Assembly: GCA_013693955.1 (NCBI GenBank)
Contig: CP059265.1
Coordinates: forward strand, 2,362,650 to 2,368,043
Reading direction: 5' to 3'
Origin: Candidatus Thiothrix singaporensis
GTDB taxonomy: Bacteria > Pseudomonadota > Gammaproteobacteria > Thiotrichales > Thiotrichaceae
DNA length: 5,394 nucleotides
In this document: piece by piece, positions 1 to 5,394 of the stretch
How the letters are laid out: every line of letters begins with the position of its first letter
Position numbering within the stretch: the first letter of the stretch is position 1
Made by a program: the position numbers and the translations under genes
The notes under the pieces: model-generated
What the model was told of the DNA's origin: nothing
Databases searched by the model: none
Seen by the model: only the letters and a program-made list of their open reading frames with translations

Positions 1-318
1 CACAGAAAGCAGCAGTTTCCCTGCAACAGCATTCTCATCCTGCTGCAAGACGGTTGCTTCGCGCTTTTCCAGTAGCCAGAAACCTGCGCTAGGCTTTACG
101 CCTTCAACTTGCCCGAGGGAAAGCTGTGCAGATGCAGCGACTGCTGAAACCTTGATTTCAGCACTAAGCGACGTAAAAGCTTGCCCCTCACCGTTGCTAT
201 TCTCCTGTGCTTCCAGCCCCAGTTTTTTTGCCAGATAAGCGGCAGTATCCGCATCACCTGCCACGATTGCAGCCAACAGGTCAGCACGGCTTAACTGGCT
301 CCTGCGGGGATGGCTCAT
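1..318 (-). CDS. Unidentified protein, N-terminal 106 residues, translationally coupled to the MoxR ATPase
   Basis: The frame opens with ATG at 318..316 and stays open to base 1, so the C-terminus lies outside the window. The ATG overlaps the TGA of the upstream ATPase gene as ATGA, and no strong ribosome binding site precedes it, so translational coupling is likely. The visible part begins MSHPRRSQLSRADLLAAIVA, followed by an alanine-rich helix-like stretch up to about residue 35, a polar linker (about 36-48), and a region with SAGFWLLEKREATVL near residues 78-92. I see no signal peptide, membrane segment or catalytic motif. I do not recognise the family. By position it should be the partner of the ATPase, such as a vWA, VMAP or formylglycine-generating-enzyme-like component. 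The FW-x-L-x-x-R-E stretch faintly recalls N-terminal regions of some FGE-fold proteins found beside MoxR genes, but this is a guess. Confidence 0.75.
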   Translation of the reverse strand, partial: MSHPRRSQLSRADLLAAIVAGDADTAAYLAKKLGLEAQENSNGEGQAFTSLSAEIKVSAVAASAQLSLGQVEGVKPSAGFWLLEKREATVLQQDENAVAGKLLLSV

Positions 319-1277
319 AACAATCCGGCATGAAAACCGGGGTGCTTCCGGTAAGTGAACTTGCGCAGCTCAAGGATAAGGTCACTAGCCGACTTGCCTG
401 TTTGTACACTCAAGCGCTGCACACCACGCAGCATATCGAAATACTCAGCCTGCCCCGGTAACGGGTAAAAATTCCGCCCTTTGGCCTGTTGCCGGTCTTC
501 CACCAGCATGGCGGCAGCTTCCTGGAACACGCTGCTGTCCAGCGCCGGAAAATGCCGAGCATTCTGCTCCGCCCGCTTGACCAGAAAATCCTGTTGCGCC
601 TCTTCACCCTCCGGGAAAGCCAGGTGCAGCGACAAGCAACGGCGCACAAACGCATCCGGTAAAGAACGCTCCTCGTTGGTTGTGACCATGACCAGCGGCC
701 TGACGCCATTGCATTCCACAGGCTCATCCCTGCCCTGTGGCTGAAAACGGCTTGCCCCCAGGGCTTCCAGCAGGCCATTCGGCACATCGGTATCCGCCTT
801 GTCGATTTCGTCAATCAACACGACCACACCGTTTGCGGGATCACAGCCTGACGTATCAGGTGCTTTGCGTTTGCAACGTCCGGCCAGTGGCTGGGCGGAT
901 TGCCAATCCAGCGCCCACCATAGCGAGCCTGGGACAATAAAGTTTTCAACGGCCAGCGCATCAGTCACTTGATCATGCTCACGCCGCACTTGCGCCTCCG
1001 CCAACCGCGCTACGGCATCAAAGTGCCACAACAGGTCACGGGATTCTGTCCGGGCATCCGCGACAAAATGCAGGAAAGGCCGCTGTAACTGCTTCGCCAC
1101 CGCTTTCGCCAACTGGCTTTTGCCGATGCCTGGCTCTCCCCAGATCAACAACGGGCGGTTAATGGCAAGCGCGGCATTGGCGGCATTGATCATGTCACTG
1201 TCCAGCACATGGCAAACGGTATCACCCACATCATTGGCAATTTCGATGGCTGTCAAATTCTGGTCAAGCAATTGCAT
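315..1277 (-). CDS. MoxR-type AAA+ ATPase of a trypsin-associated conflict system
   Basis: A complete 320-residue AAA+ ATPase of the MoxR/AAA_5 type, a usual length for this group. Walker A is GEPGIGKS at residues 47-54, Walker B is VVVLIDEID at 151-159, sensor 1 is the TTN at 199-201, and RR at 212-213 supplies arginine-finger candidates. The C-terminal helical lid includes NFYPLPGQAEYF. MoxR ATPases use ATP hydrolysis as chaperone-like remodellers, typically acting on a vWA or similar partner; here the neighbours imply that it gates or licenses the protease effector. The start is ATG at 1277..1275, with GGAG at 1286..1283 five bases upstream. It lies 21 bases after the end of the protease frame and overlaps the next gene by four bases. 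Unlike the two genes before it, its frame is unbroken. The ATPase assignment is firm; the role in conflict is inferred from gene order. Confidence 0.9.
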   Translation of the reverse strand: MQLLDQNLTAIEIANDVGDTVCHVLDSDMINAANAALAINRPLLIWGEPGIGKSQLAKAVAKQLQRPFLHFVADARTESRDLLWHFDAVARLAEAQVRREHDQVTDALAVENFIVPGSLWWALDWQSAQPLAGRCKRKAPDTSGCDPANGVVVLIDEIDKADTDVPNGLLEALGASRFQPQGRDEPVECNGVRPLVMVTTNEERSLPDAFVRRCLSLHLAFPEGEEAQQDFLVKRAEQNARHFPALDSSVFQEAAAMLVEDRQQAKGRNFYPLPGQAEYFDMLRGVQRLSVQTGKSASDLILELRKFTYRKHPGFHAGLL

Positions 1278-1298
1278 AGTGTCTCCGTATCAAACCGG

Positions 1299-2768
1299 TT
1301 ATTGGGTATCTTCCAAGCCGTCAAACAAGTTGTATTCCTCAATTTCGCGATCTAGATTATTCTCTTCCAGCGATAACTGGATGATGTAGGGATAGCTGCT
1401 TTTTAGCTCTTGGGCAAACTGACGCATACGGGCGTTTTCACTCTCATCATCCCCAAACCGAAATAACCAGTAAAAACTGGCAGAGCCTTCTTTACGCGCC
1501 TCACGTTCTAACCATGAAACCACCAGTTTTTTCTTATCCGGGGAAGAATAGGCTGATTTTGCTTGTGCGGGTTGATCCTGAATAGGTGTTCATCAATCGC
1601 AAGGCGCAAGTCTACCGTATCTGCCCCACCACAAAGCCTATGGTACAGATCACATTCCACATCCTGGGCAGCCTGACTACCATCATCCACTCCAGACTCA
1701 GGCGCTAACGGCAAACGGTATTTTCCTGCCCTGACTTGCCGCCCATAATCAAGCTCTACAATCTTAAAATCAGCCGCCCGTTTATCCACTGCCGCCATCA
1801 GTGTTTCTGCGGACATTTCAGTAGCATAAGGCAATTGCAAAATCCCTGCTGAAACGCTCCCTTTGCTGGCACGAATCGTAGTAGCGCAATCAAACCCATA
1901 CAGTGACGGCAGCAGCAAACGCACCAACTGCCGCAATCCCTCAAAAACATCAGGATGCCTTGTTGATTTCTGCGCTGCATGGATGATGTTAAGCAAACGG
2001 GGTATCGGCAGCGCCACCGGCAAGAAACCAATGCCTTGGCAGAATCTTCCACCGCACTATTTAGCTTGATGAGTTCAGCCAGCAATGCTCTACGTGTATC
2101 AGGCTGGTTTTGCAGATGGGAAATGGCTTCCCTGAAGTGTTGCTCAACTTGCTCAATGCCCACTGCCTGGCGGAATTTTGCATTCTCAGCGTTATCAATG
2201 AGCAAATGGGGAATGTATACCGCACTAAAGCACTCCTCCCGGTCTTCTGGTGTCGCAGCAATCACTGCATACAGGATACTTCCCTGAAACACTGGCGCAC
2301 CGGACAAGCCTTTCCAGTTATTCTTATCTTTTGCATCACTTTTGGAAGTCAGGTTAATGATATGCGTGCCATTAGGATGGTGAAACTCACCCAATGCTGA
2401 AACCAAAACTCGGGTAGCCGTGTCTTCGTCTTTACCTAAACGCGGAAACCCCAAACTGTCCCAACGCTTATCGAGATTTGGGGTATGCCGACCTAACATC
2501 CATGCCGAAACATGCGCTTGCTGTGGTGTCTCGCACTGAAGAATAGCAATATCGCAGCTATTCCCCCATCGAACACAATGTCAGTGACTGCTGCCTTATG
2601 GTTAAGATCAGGCCATTCCACTTCAACTTTTTGAGTATCCGTCCAATGTGGGAAAACCACATGGCGGGCAGTCAGCACCAAACCTTTACCAATCGGGTAA
2701 CCTGTACCCACTGAGCGCTTCCCATCCTTTTTCGTCGGCAGGATTTTGGCAATCAGCTTAGTGTCCAT
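1299..2768 (-). pseudogene. Trypsin-like serine protease with long C-terminal region, broken by three frameshifts
   Basis: The start is ATG at 2768..2766, overlapping the preceding stop as TAATG. Reading proceeds in successive frames: 2768 to about 2566, then to about 2028, then to about 1582, then to the TAA at 1301..1299. Each junction is mended by one added base, giving a 490-residue protein. Residues 1 to about 190 are a trypsin/S1 fold: His36 in LTARHVV, Asp73 in SCDIAIL just after the first break, and Ser156 in GLSGAPVF. No signal peptide or membrane segment is seen, so it should act in the cytoplasm. Residues about 190-250 are helical and polar. Residues about 250-490 (starting FLPVALPIPRLLNIIHAAQ, later VVSWLEREARKEG) match no domain I can name and probably link the protease to its regulators. 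In conflict systems with Trypco2 and MoxR, such proteases are the effectors. As written the gene is probably inactive; sequencing or assembly error is the main alternative. Confidence 0.85.
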
Positions 2769-3084
2769 TACTCATCATCAGAAAGATCAGTGTCTTTCCG
2801 TACGCCCGTCACAGGATCAATCTGTTTCGGCGTCAGGCTCAGCTTGACTTTCTGCGTAGCTGCTTCTTTATATTTGCCACTGACCTTGGCATCTATGTCC
2901 AATACCCAAAATTTGATTTTGCCACCAGCCTCACCGCCACCTTCTTTTTCAACGACAGTCTGAAACTCAACTTCAATATTGTTTAGGTTGAATTTTAGTT
3001 CATGGCCTGAGCAGCCCACTCCGCCTGTTTAATTTCTTCCCGCAGCGCTTTCAGCACTTCCGACAATTCCAGTTTCTGCCCCAT
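2768..3084 (-). pseudogene. Trypco2-family small protein (trypsin co-occurring domain 2), one frameshift
   Basis: ATG at 3084..3082 follows GAGG with a six- to seven-base spacer and starts MGQKLELSEVLKALREEIKQ, an amphipathic helix typical of the Trypco2 N-terminus. That frame stops at 2997..2995. A second frame carries the rest from about 3006 to the TAA at 2770..2768: HELKFNLNNIEVEFQ, then a beta-rich stretch with EGGGEAGGKIKFWVLDIDAK, KVKLSLTPK and the acidic tail DLSDDE. One added base in the GG of CAGGCC joins the two as ...WAAQGHELKF... and gives 105 residues, normal for the family. Trypco2 proteins are small beta-domain partners found beside trypsin-like proteases in NTP-dependent conflict systems; they are thought to act as adaptors. 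The gene overlaps the protease start by one base, so the two would be coupled. An annotation pipeline would likely call only the GTG-start fragment from 3019 and miss the N-terminal helix. Confidence 0.85.
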
Positions 3085-3085
3085 A

Positions 3086-3150
3086 TTTGCCTCATCAACT
3101 TCACAAATGTGTTTCCTTTATAGTTGATGTGCTGATGAAAAACCAGCAGC
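3086..3150 (-). promoter_or_regulatory. Probable promoter region of the trypco2-protease-MoxR operon
   Basis: This 65-base gap is the only intergenic space before the operon. A good -10 box TATAAA lies at 3122..3117 on the - strand, about 33 bases before the trypco2 ATG, and a GAGG ribosome binding site lies at 3094..3091. The -35 region is weak (CTGGTT or TGGTTT, depending on spacing), as expected of an activator-dependent or tightly held promoter. No terminator separates the resolvase from the operon, so read-through is also possible. The -10 assignment is by eye only. Confidence 0.35.
3093..3129. repeat. Inverted repeat CATCAAC / GTTGATG around the operon -10 box
   Basis: Arms of seven bases at 3093..3099 and 3123..3129 are perfect inverted copies 23 bases apart. 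One arm abuts the TATAAA box and the other covers the trypco2 ribosome binding site region. A smaller imperfect palindrome CACAAATGTG sits between them at 3102..3111. The arrangement could be an operator, but arms of this length can arise by chance. Confidence 0.3.
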
Positions 3151-3558
<408 letters not shown>

Positions 3559-3587
3559 TCAACAATCCGGGAATATCGTCAAACTCT

Positions 3588-3665
3588 TTACGCTTGCGCA
3601 ACGTACAGGTCTATTTGTTCATTGATCAGATCAATCTCGTCATCGGTAAGGTGTGTGTCAGGCAT
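3588..3665 (-). CDS. Possible 25-residue ORF overlapping the integrase end
   Basis: ATG at 3665 overlaps the integrase stop (ATGCCTGA) and encodes MPDTHLTDDEIDLINEQIDL and five more residues, an acidic, helix-forming peptide. Such an overlap is common for coupled small genes after phage-type integrases. A second frame (3604..3512) continues with a protein-like stretch [19 protein letters not shown] ending in WYEVG, so the original gene may have been about 55 residues, now disrupted; a link there would need removal of one base, unlike the breaks in the operon. No family is recognised. Confidence 0.3.
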   Translation of the reverse strand: MPDTHLTDDEIDLINEQIDLYVAQA

Positions 3666-4298
3666 TTGCACCCCGCTTGTGGTGGGTCGGCATCACTTTT
3701 GCCCCATCCCGCATTTCATCCAACAAATCGCCATACCATTGCAGCATTTCCCGCCGTTCCTCCAAGTAAAGAGCGTGATTGTAAGCGCCTCTGATGGCGT
3801 CCTTTTCCTTGTGTGCCAATGCTGTTTCCACAACCTCACCCCGAAACCCTGCCCCGTTCAGGATCGTACTGCCAGTACCGCGCAAGCCGTGAATGGTCAA
3901 CTTGCCTTTGTAGCCGTTGCGATAAAGCGCCGCCAGCATCCCGTTTTCAGAAATCGGCTTGCCGGTCAGCTTGATAGTGAAGATGTACTCCTTGTCGCCA
4001 GTCAATGGCCGCAAGCGCTCCAGCAGTTCTATTACCTGGTCAGGCAGAGGAACAATGTGTTCCCGCTTCATCTTCATCCGCGCTGGTGCAAGCGTCCACG
4101 TCTTGGCTGTCAGGTCGAATTCATCCCATTTTGCAAAGCAGGTTTCGCCAGTCCGCGCCAGTGTGCGCATGGTGAACAGGATAGCGACACGCACCACCTC
4201 CCCTATGGTATGGATTGCTGGCTTTTTGTGGTGGGGTGGTTGTAACGCATCCGCCAAACCTTGCGCCCGGCGGCAAGCACATCAAGATAAGCTAGCCC
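3658..4298 (-). pseudogene. P4-type tyrosine integrase remnant with internal deletion
   Basis: Two pieces of a prophage P4/CP4-57-like integrase lie head to tail. The first (4298..about 4225) reads GLAYLDVLAAGRKVWRMRYN, matching the GLYL...G.K.WR.RY motif of the N-terminal DUF4102 arm-binding domain; its frame then ends at 4203. The second (about 4230..3658, open from a TTG at 4257) is a complete catalytic domain: Arg in ARTGET, KMKREHIVPL, HGLR (the H-x-x-R box), LAHKEKD, and the nucleophile Tyr in AYNHALYLEERREML. About 150-200 residues between them are gone, including the core-binding domain, and so are the first 25-30 residues. Full-length enzymes are near 400 residues. Its place immediately downstream of the tRNA-Leu 3' end fits integration into that tRNA. 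The island is probably no longer able to excise by itself. Confidence 0.85.
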
Positions 4299-4305
4299 AG
4301 ATAAC

Positions 4306-4340
4306 AAAAAGGCCTAAACCCTTGGGATTTAAGCCTTTTA
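4306..4340 (-). terminator. Rho-independent terminator downstream of tRNA-Leu
   Basis: On the - strand AAAAGGCTTAAA pairs with TTTAGGCCTTTT over 12 positions with one mismatch around a short CCC/GGG-containing loop, followed by a run of T. It lies about 30 bases after the tRNA CCA end. The + strand also ends in a short T run, so it may work in both directions and shield the tRNA from island transcription. Confidence 0.7.
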
Positions 4341-4370
4341 GATCAACCTAGAATAATCTAGATTTATAAT

Positions 4371-4393
4371 TGGTGCCGAGAAGAGGACTCGAA
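4371..4393 (-). other. Candidate integration site (tRNA-Leu 3' end)
   Basis: Integrases of the P4 type usually recombine within the T-arm to CCA end of a tRNA gene, and a remnant of one starts about 70 bases beyond this end. The tRNA is complete, so the core would have been restored on insertion. No second copy of TCCTCTTCTCGGCACCA is present elsewhere in the window; the other end of the island must be left of base 1, if it still exists. Confidence 0.4.
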
Positions 4394-4455
4394 CCTCCAC
4401 GGGTCGCCCCACTAATACCTGAAACTAGCGCGTCTACCAATTCCGCCACCTCGGC
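4371..4455 (-). tRNA. tRNA-Leu (anticodon CAG)
   Basis: The 85-base - strand sequence folds as a type II tRNA. The acceptor stem GCCGAGG pairs with TCTCGGC (one G-T pair), followed by discriminator A and an encoded CCA. The D-arm holds GGAATTGGTAGACGCG. The anticodon stem CTAGT/ATTAG encloses the loop TTCAGGT, placing CAG in the anticodon. The long variable arm with GGG/CCC is characteristic of leucine tRNAs, and the T-arm is GGAGG-TTCGAGT-CCTCT. It reads leucine CUG codons, which are frequent in the adjoining rnr gene. tRNA-Leu next to rnr is a known arrangement in several gammaproteobacteria. Confidence 0.97.
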
Positions 4456-4487
4456 ATTCACGAGCATTGCTGCGTTGTGAGAGGCGC

Positions 4488-4516
4488 ATCTTATAGAGCT
4501 TGCCTGACCTTGTCAA
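4488..4516 (-). promoter_or_regulatory. Promoter of tRNA-Leu
   Basis: On the - strand a perfect -35 TTGACA (4516..4511) and a -10 TAAGAT (4493..4488) are separated by exactly 17 bases. The box is followed by GCGCC, the GC-rich discriminator typical of stringently controlled tRNA and rRNA promoters. Transcription would start near 4480, about 25 bases before the mature tRNA. Confidence 0.75.
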
Positions 4517-4546
4517 ATATGAAACAGCACTTCCATGACATTTTTT

Positions 4547-4555
4547 TGCTATGCT
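4547..4555 (+). promoter_or_regulatory. Possible extended -10 promoter of rnr
   Basis: TGCTATGCT matches the extended -10 pattern TGnTATnnT and follows a run of seven T. No convincing -35 is present at the right distance. The start would fall near 4562, about 33 bases before the rnr start codon. It is divergent from the tRNA-Leu promoter, with about 31 bases between the two elements. Confidence 0.35.
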
Positions 4556-4580
4556 TGCCGCACACGAAATACAACACTAC

Positions 4581-4586
4581 AAAGGG
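4581..4586 (+). promoter_or_regulatory. Ribosome binding site fixing the TTG start of rnr
   Basis: AAAGGG with a following A lies eight bases before TTG at 4595. The codon directly before that TTG is an in-frame TGA (4592..4594), so no earlier start is possible. Confidence 0.65.
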
Positions 4587-4594
4587 ACACCTGA

Positions 4595-5394
4595 TTGAAG
4601 TTTCAAGACCCCCACAGCCAGCGCGAAGCCGACAAATACGATAACCCCATTCCCAGCCGCGAACTGATCCTGCAAGTGCTGGATCAAAGCGGCCAGCCGC
4701 TGGACTTTGCTGATTTATCCGACAAATTGCGCCTGAAGGAAGAACGCGACCTCGACGCATTGAAAAAACGCCTGCGCGCCATGGAGCGTGACGGGCAACT
4801 GCTCTATAACCGCCGCCGCCAATATGTGCCGATCGCCCATACCGACCTGATCGCTGGGCGCGTGATCGGCCACCCGGATGGCTTCGGCTTCCTGAAACCG
4901 GATGACGGCACCCCCGACCTGTTCCTGCACGCCAAGCAAATGCGCAGCCTGCTGCATGGCGACCGGGCGCTGGTGAGTGTGCGTGGGCTCGACCCCAAAG
5001 GCCGTCGCGAAGGCGCTGTGGTGGAAATCCTCGAACGCGGCACCGCCCAAGTGGTCGGGCGCTATTTCCAGGAAAGCGGCGTCGGCTTTGTTGCGCCGGA
5101 CAATTCCCGCATCAGCCAGGACATCCTCATCCCCAATGACGCCAAAGGCGATGCCAAGCCTGGGCAAATTGTGGTTGCCGCCATTGTCGAACAACCCTCC
5201 AAATACGCCCAACCCAAAGGCAAAATCGTGGAAGTGCTGGGTGACCACATGGCACCCGGCATGGAAATTGACGTCGCCATCCGCAGCCACCAGCTGCCGT
5301 TTGAATGGTCGCCGGAAATCCGCGAGGAATCTGACCAGTTCGGCTACGAAGTGCCGGAAGACGCCAAGCAAGGCCGCGTCGACCTGCGCAACAC
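4595..5394 (+). CDS. rnr: Ribonuclease R, N-terminal 266 residues
   Basis: The protein begins KFQDPHSQREADKYDNPIPS after a TTG start and aligns along its length with Escherichia coli RNase R (SQDPFQEREAEKYANPIPSR). RNase R is a processive 3'-to-5' hydrolytic exoribonuclease of the RNB family that degrades structured RNA and takes part in rRNA and mRNA quality control and tmRNA-linked decay. Visible are the N-terminal winged helix-turn-helix (about residues 20-80, with LRAMERDGQL), the first cold-shock OB domain (about 85-145, with GRVIGHPDGFGFLKPDDG and FLHAKQM), and the second (about 155-235, with VVGRYFQESGVGFVAPD and GKIVEVLGD). The window ends at GRVDLRN, immediately before the catalytic RNB domain. 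The TTG start is the only possible one because an in-frame stop precedes it. GC-rich third positions and an unbroken frame mark it as core genome, unlike the island to its left. Confidence 0.97.
   Translation, partial: MKFQDPHSQREADKYDNPIPSRELILQVLDQSGQPLDFADLSDKLRLKEERDLDALKKRLRAMERDGQLLYNRRRQYVPIAHTDLIAGRVIGHPDGFGFLKPDDGTPDLFLHAKQMRSLLHGDRALVSVRGLDPKGRREGAVVEILERGTAQVVGRYFQESGVGFVAPDNSRISQDILIPNDAKGDAKPGQIVVAAIVEQPSKYAQPKGKIVEVLGDHMAPGMEIDVAIRSHQLPFEWSPEIREESDQFGYEVPEDAKQGRVDLRN

Noticed and set aside
1979..2400. Several + strand frames of about 70-100 codons opposite the protease
   Set aside because: They overlap the conserved GLSGAPVF region on the other strand and have no ribosome binding site or recognisable motif.
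2555..2575. Programmed -1 ribosomal frameshifting at the G5 tract
   Set aside because: TGGGGGA is not a proper X-XXY-YYZ slippery heptamer, I see no clear stimulatory hairpin, and three further breaks of the same kind would each need their own signal.
4715..5371. A 218-codon open frame on the - strand
   Set aside because: It is antisense to rnr, whose sequence matches RNase R residue by residue. Long antisense frames are usual in GC-rich third-position genes.

Overview
The window looks like a gammaproteobacterial chromosome into which a mobile island has inserted beside a tRNA gene. The right-hand gene is a clear RNase R (rnr) whose N-terminal half follows the Escherichia coli protein closely. 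Next to it, pointing the other way, is tRNA-Leu(CAG). Base use and protein style would suit a Thiothrix-like member of the Thiotrichales, but that is only an inference.

Layout from right to left: rnr (+ strand, from 4595, running off the window); its upstream region, which also carries the tRNA promoter on the - strand; tRNA-Leu (4371..4455, -) with a hairpin terminator (about 4306..4340); a decayed P4-type tyrosine integrase (3658..4298, -) that keeps its whole catalytic domain but has lost most of its N-terminal half; a tiny ORF; a serine resolvase of the Tn3 TnpR type without its catalytic N-terminus (3151..3552, -). Then comes a compact - strand operon: a Trypco2-family small protein (2768..3084), a trypsin-like serine protease with a long C-terminal region of unknown function (1299..2768), a MoxR-type AAA+ ATPase (315..1277), and a gene starting at 318 that leaves the window at base 1.

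Trypco2, trypsin and MoxR in tight order (overlaps TAATG and ATGA, one 21-base gap) fit the NTP-dependent conflict systems in which a protease effector is kept under ATPase control and coupled to a target-sensing partner. The partly visible fourth gene may be that partner. The catalytic triad His36, Asp73 and Ser156 is visible in the reading-frame-restored protease, and Walker A, Walker B, sensor 1 and arginine-finger candidates are visible in the ATPase.

As written, the operon cannot make an intact protease or Trypco2 protein by normal decoding. There are four frame breaks, one in trypco2 and three in the protease, and each is repaired by adding one base. The breaks are near bases 3005, 2565, 2027 and 1581. 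The MoxR gene and the sequenced part of rnr are uninterrupted. The breaks may be assembly indels, decay of a costly system, or, at the G5 tract, a reversible switch; the sequence alone does not decide.
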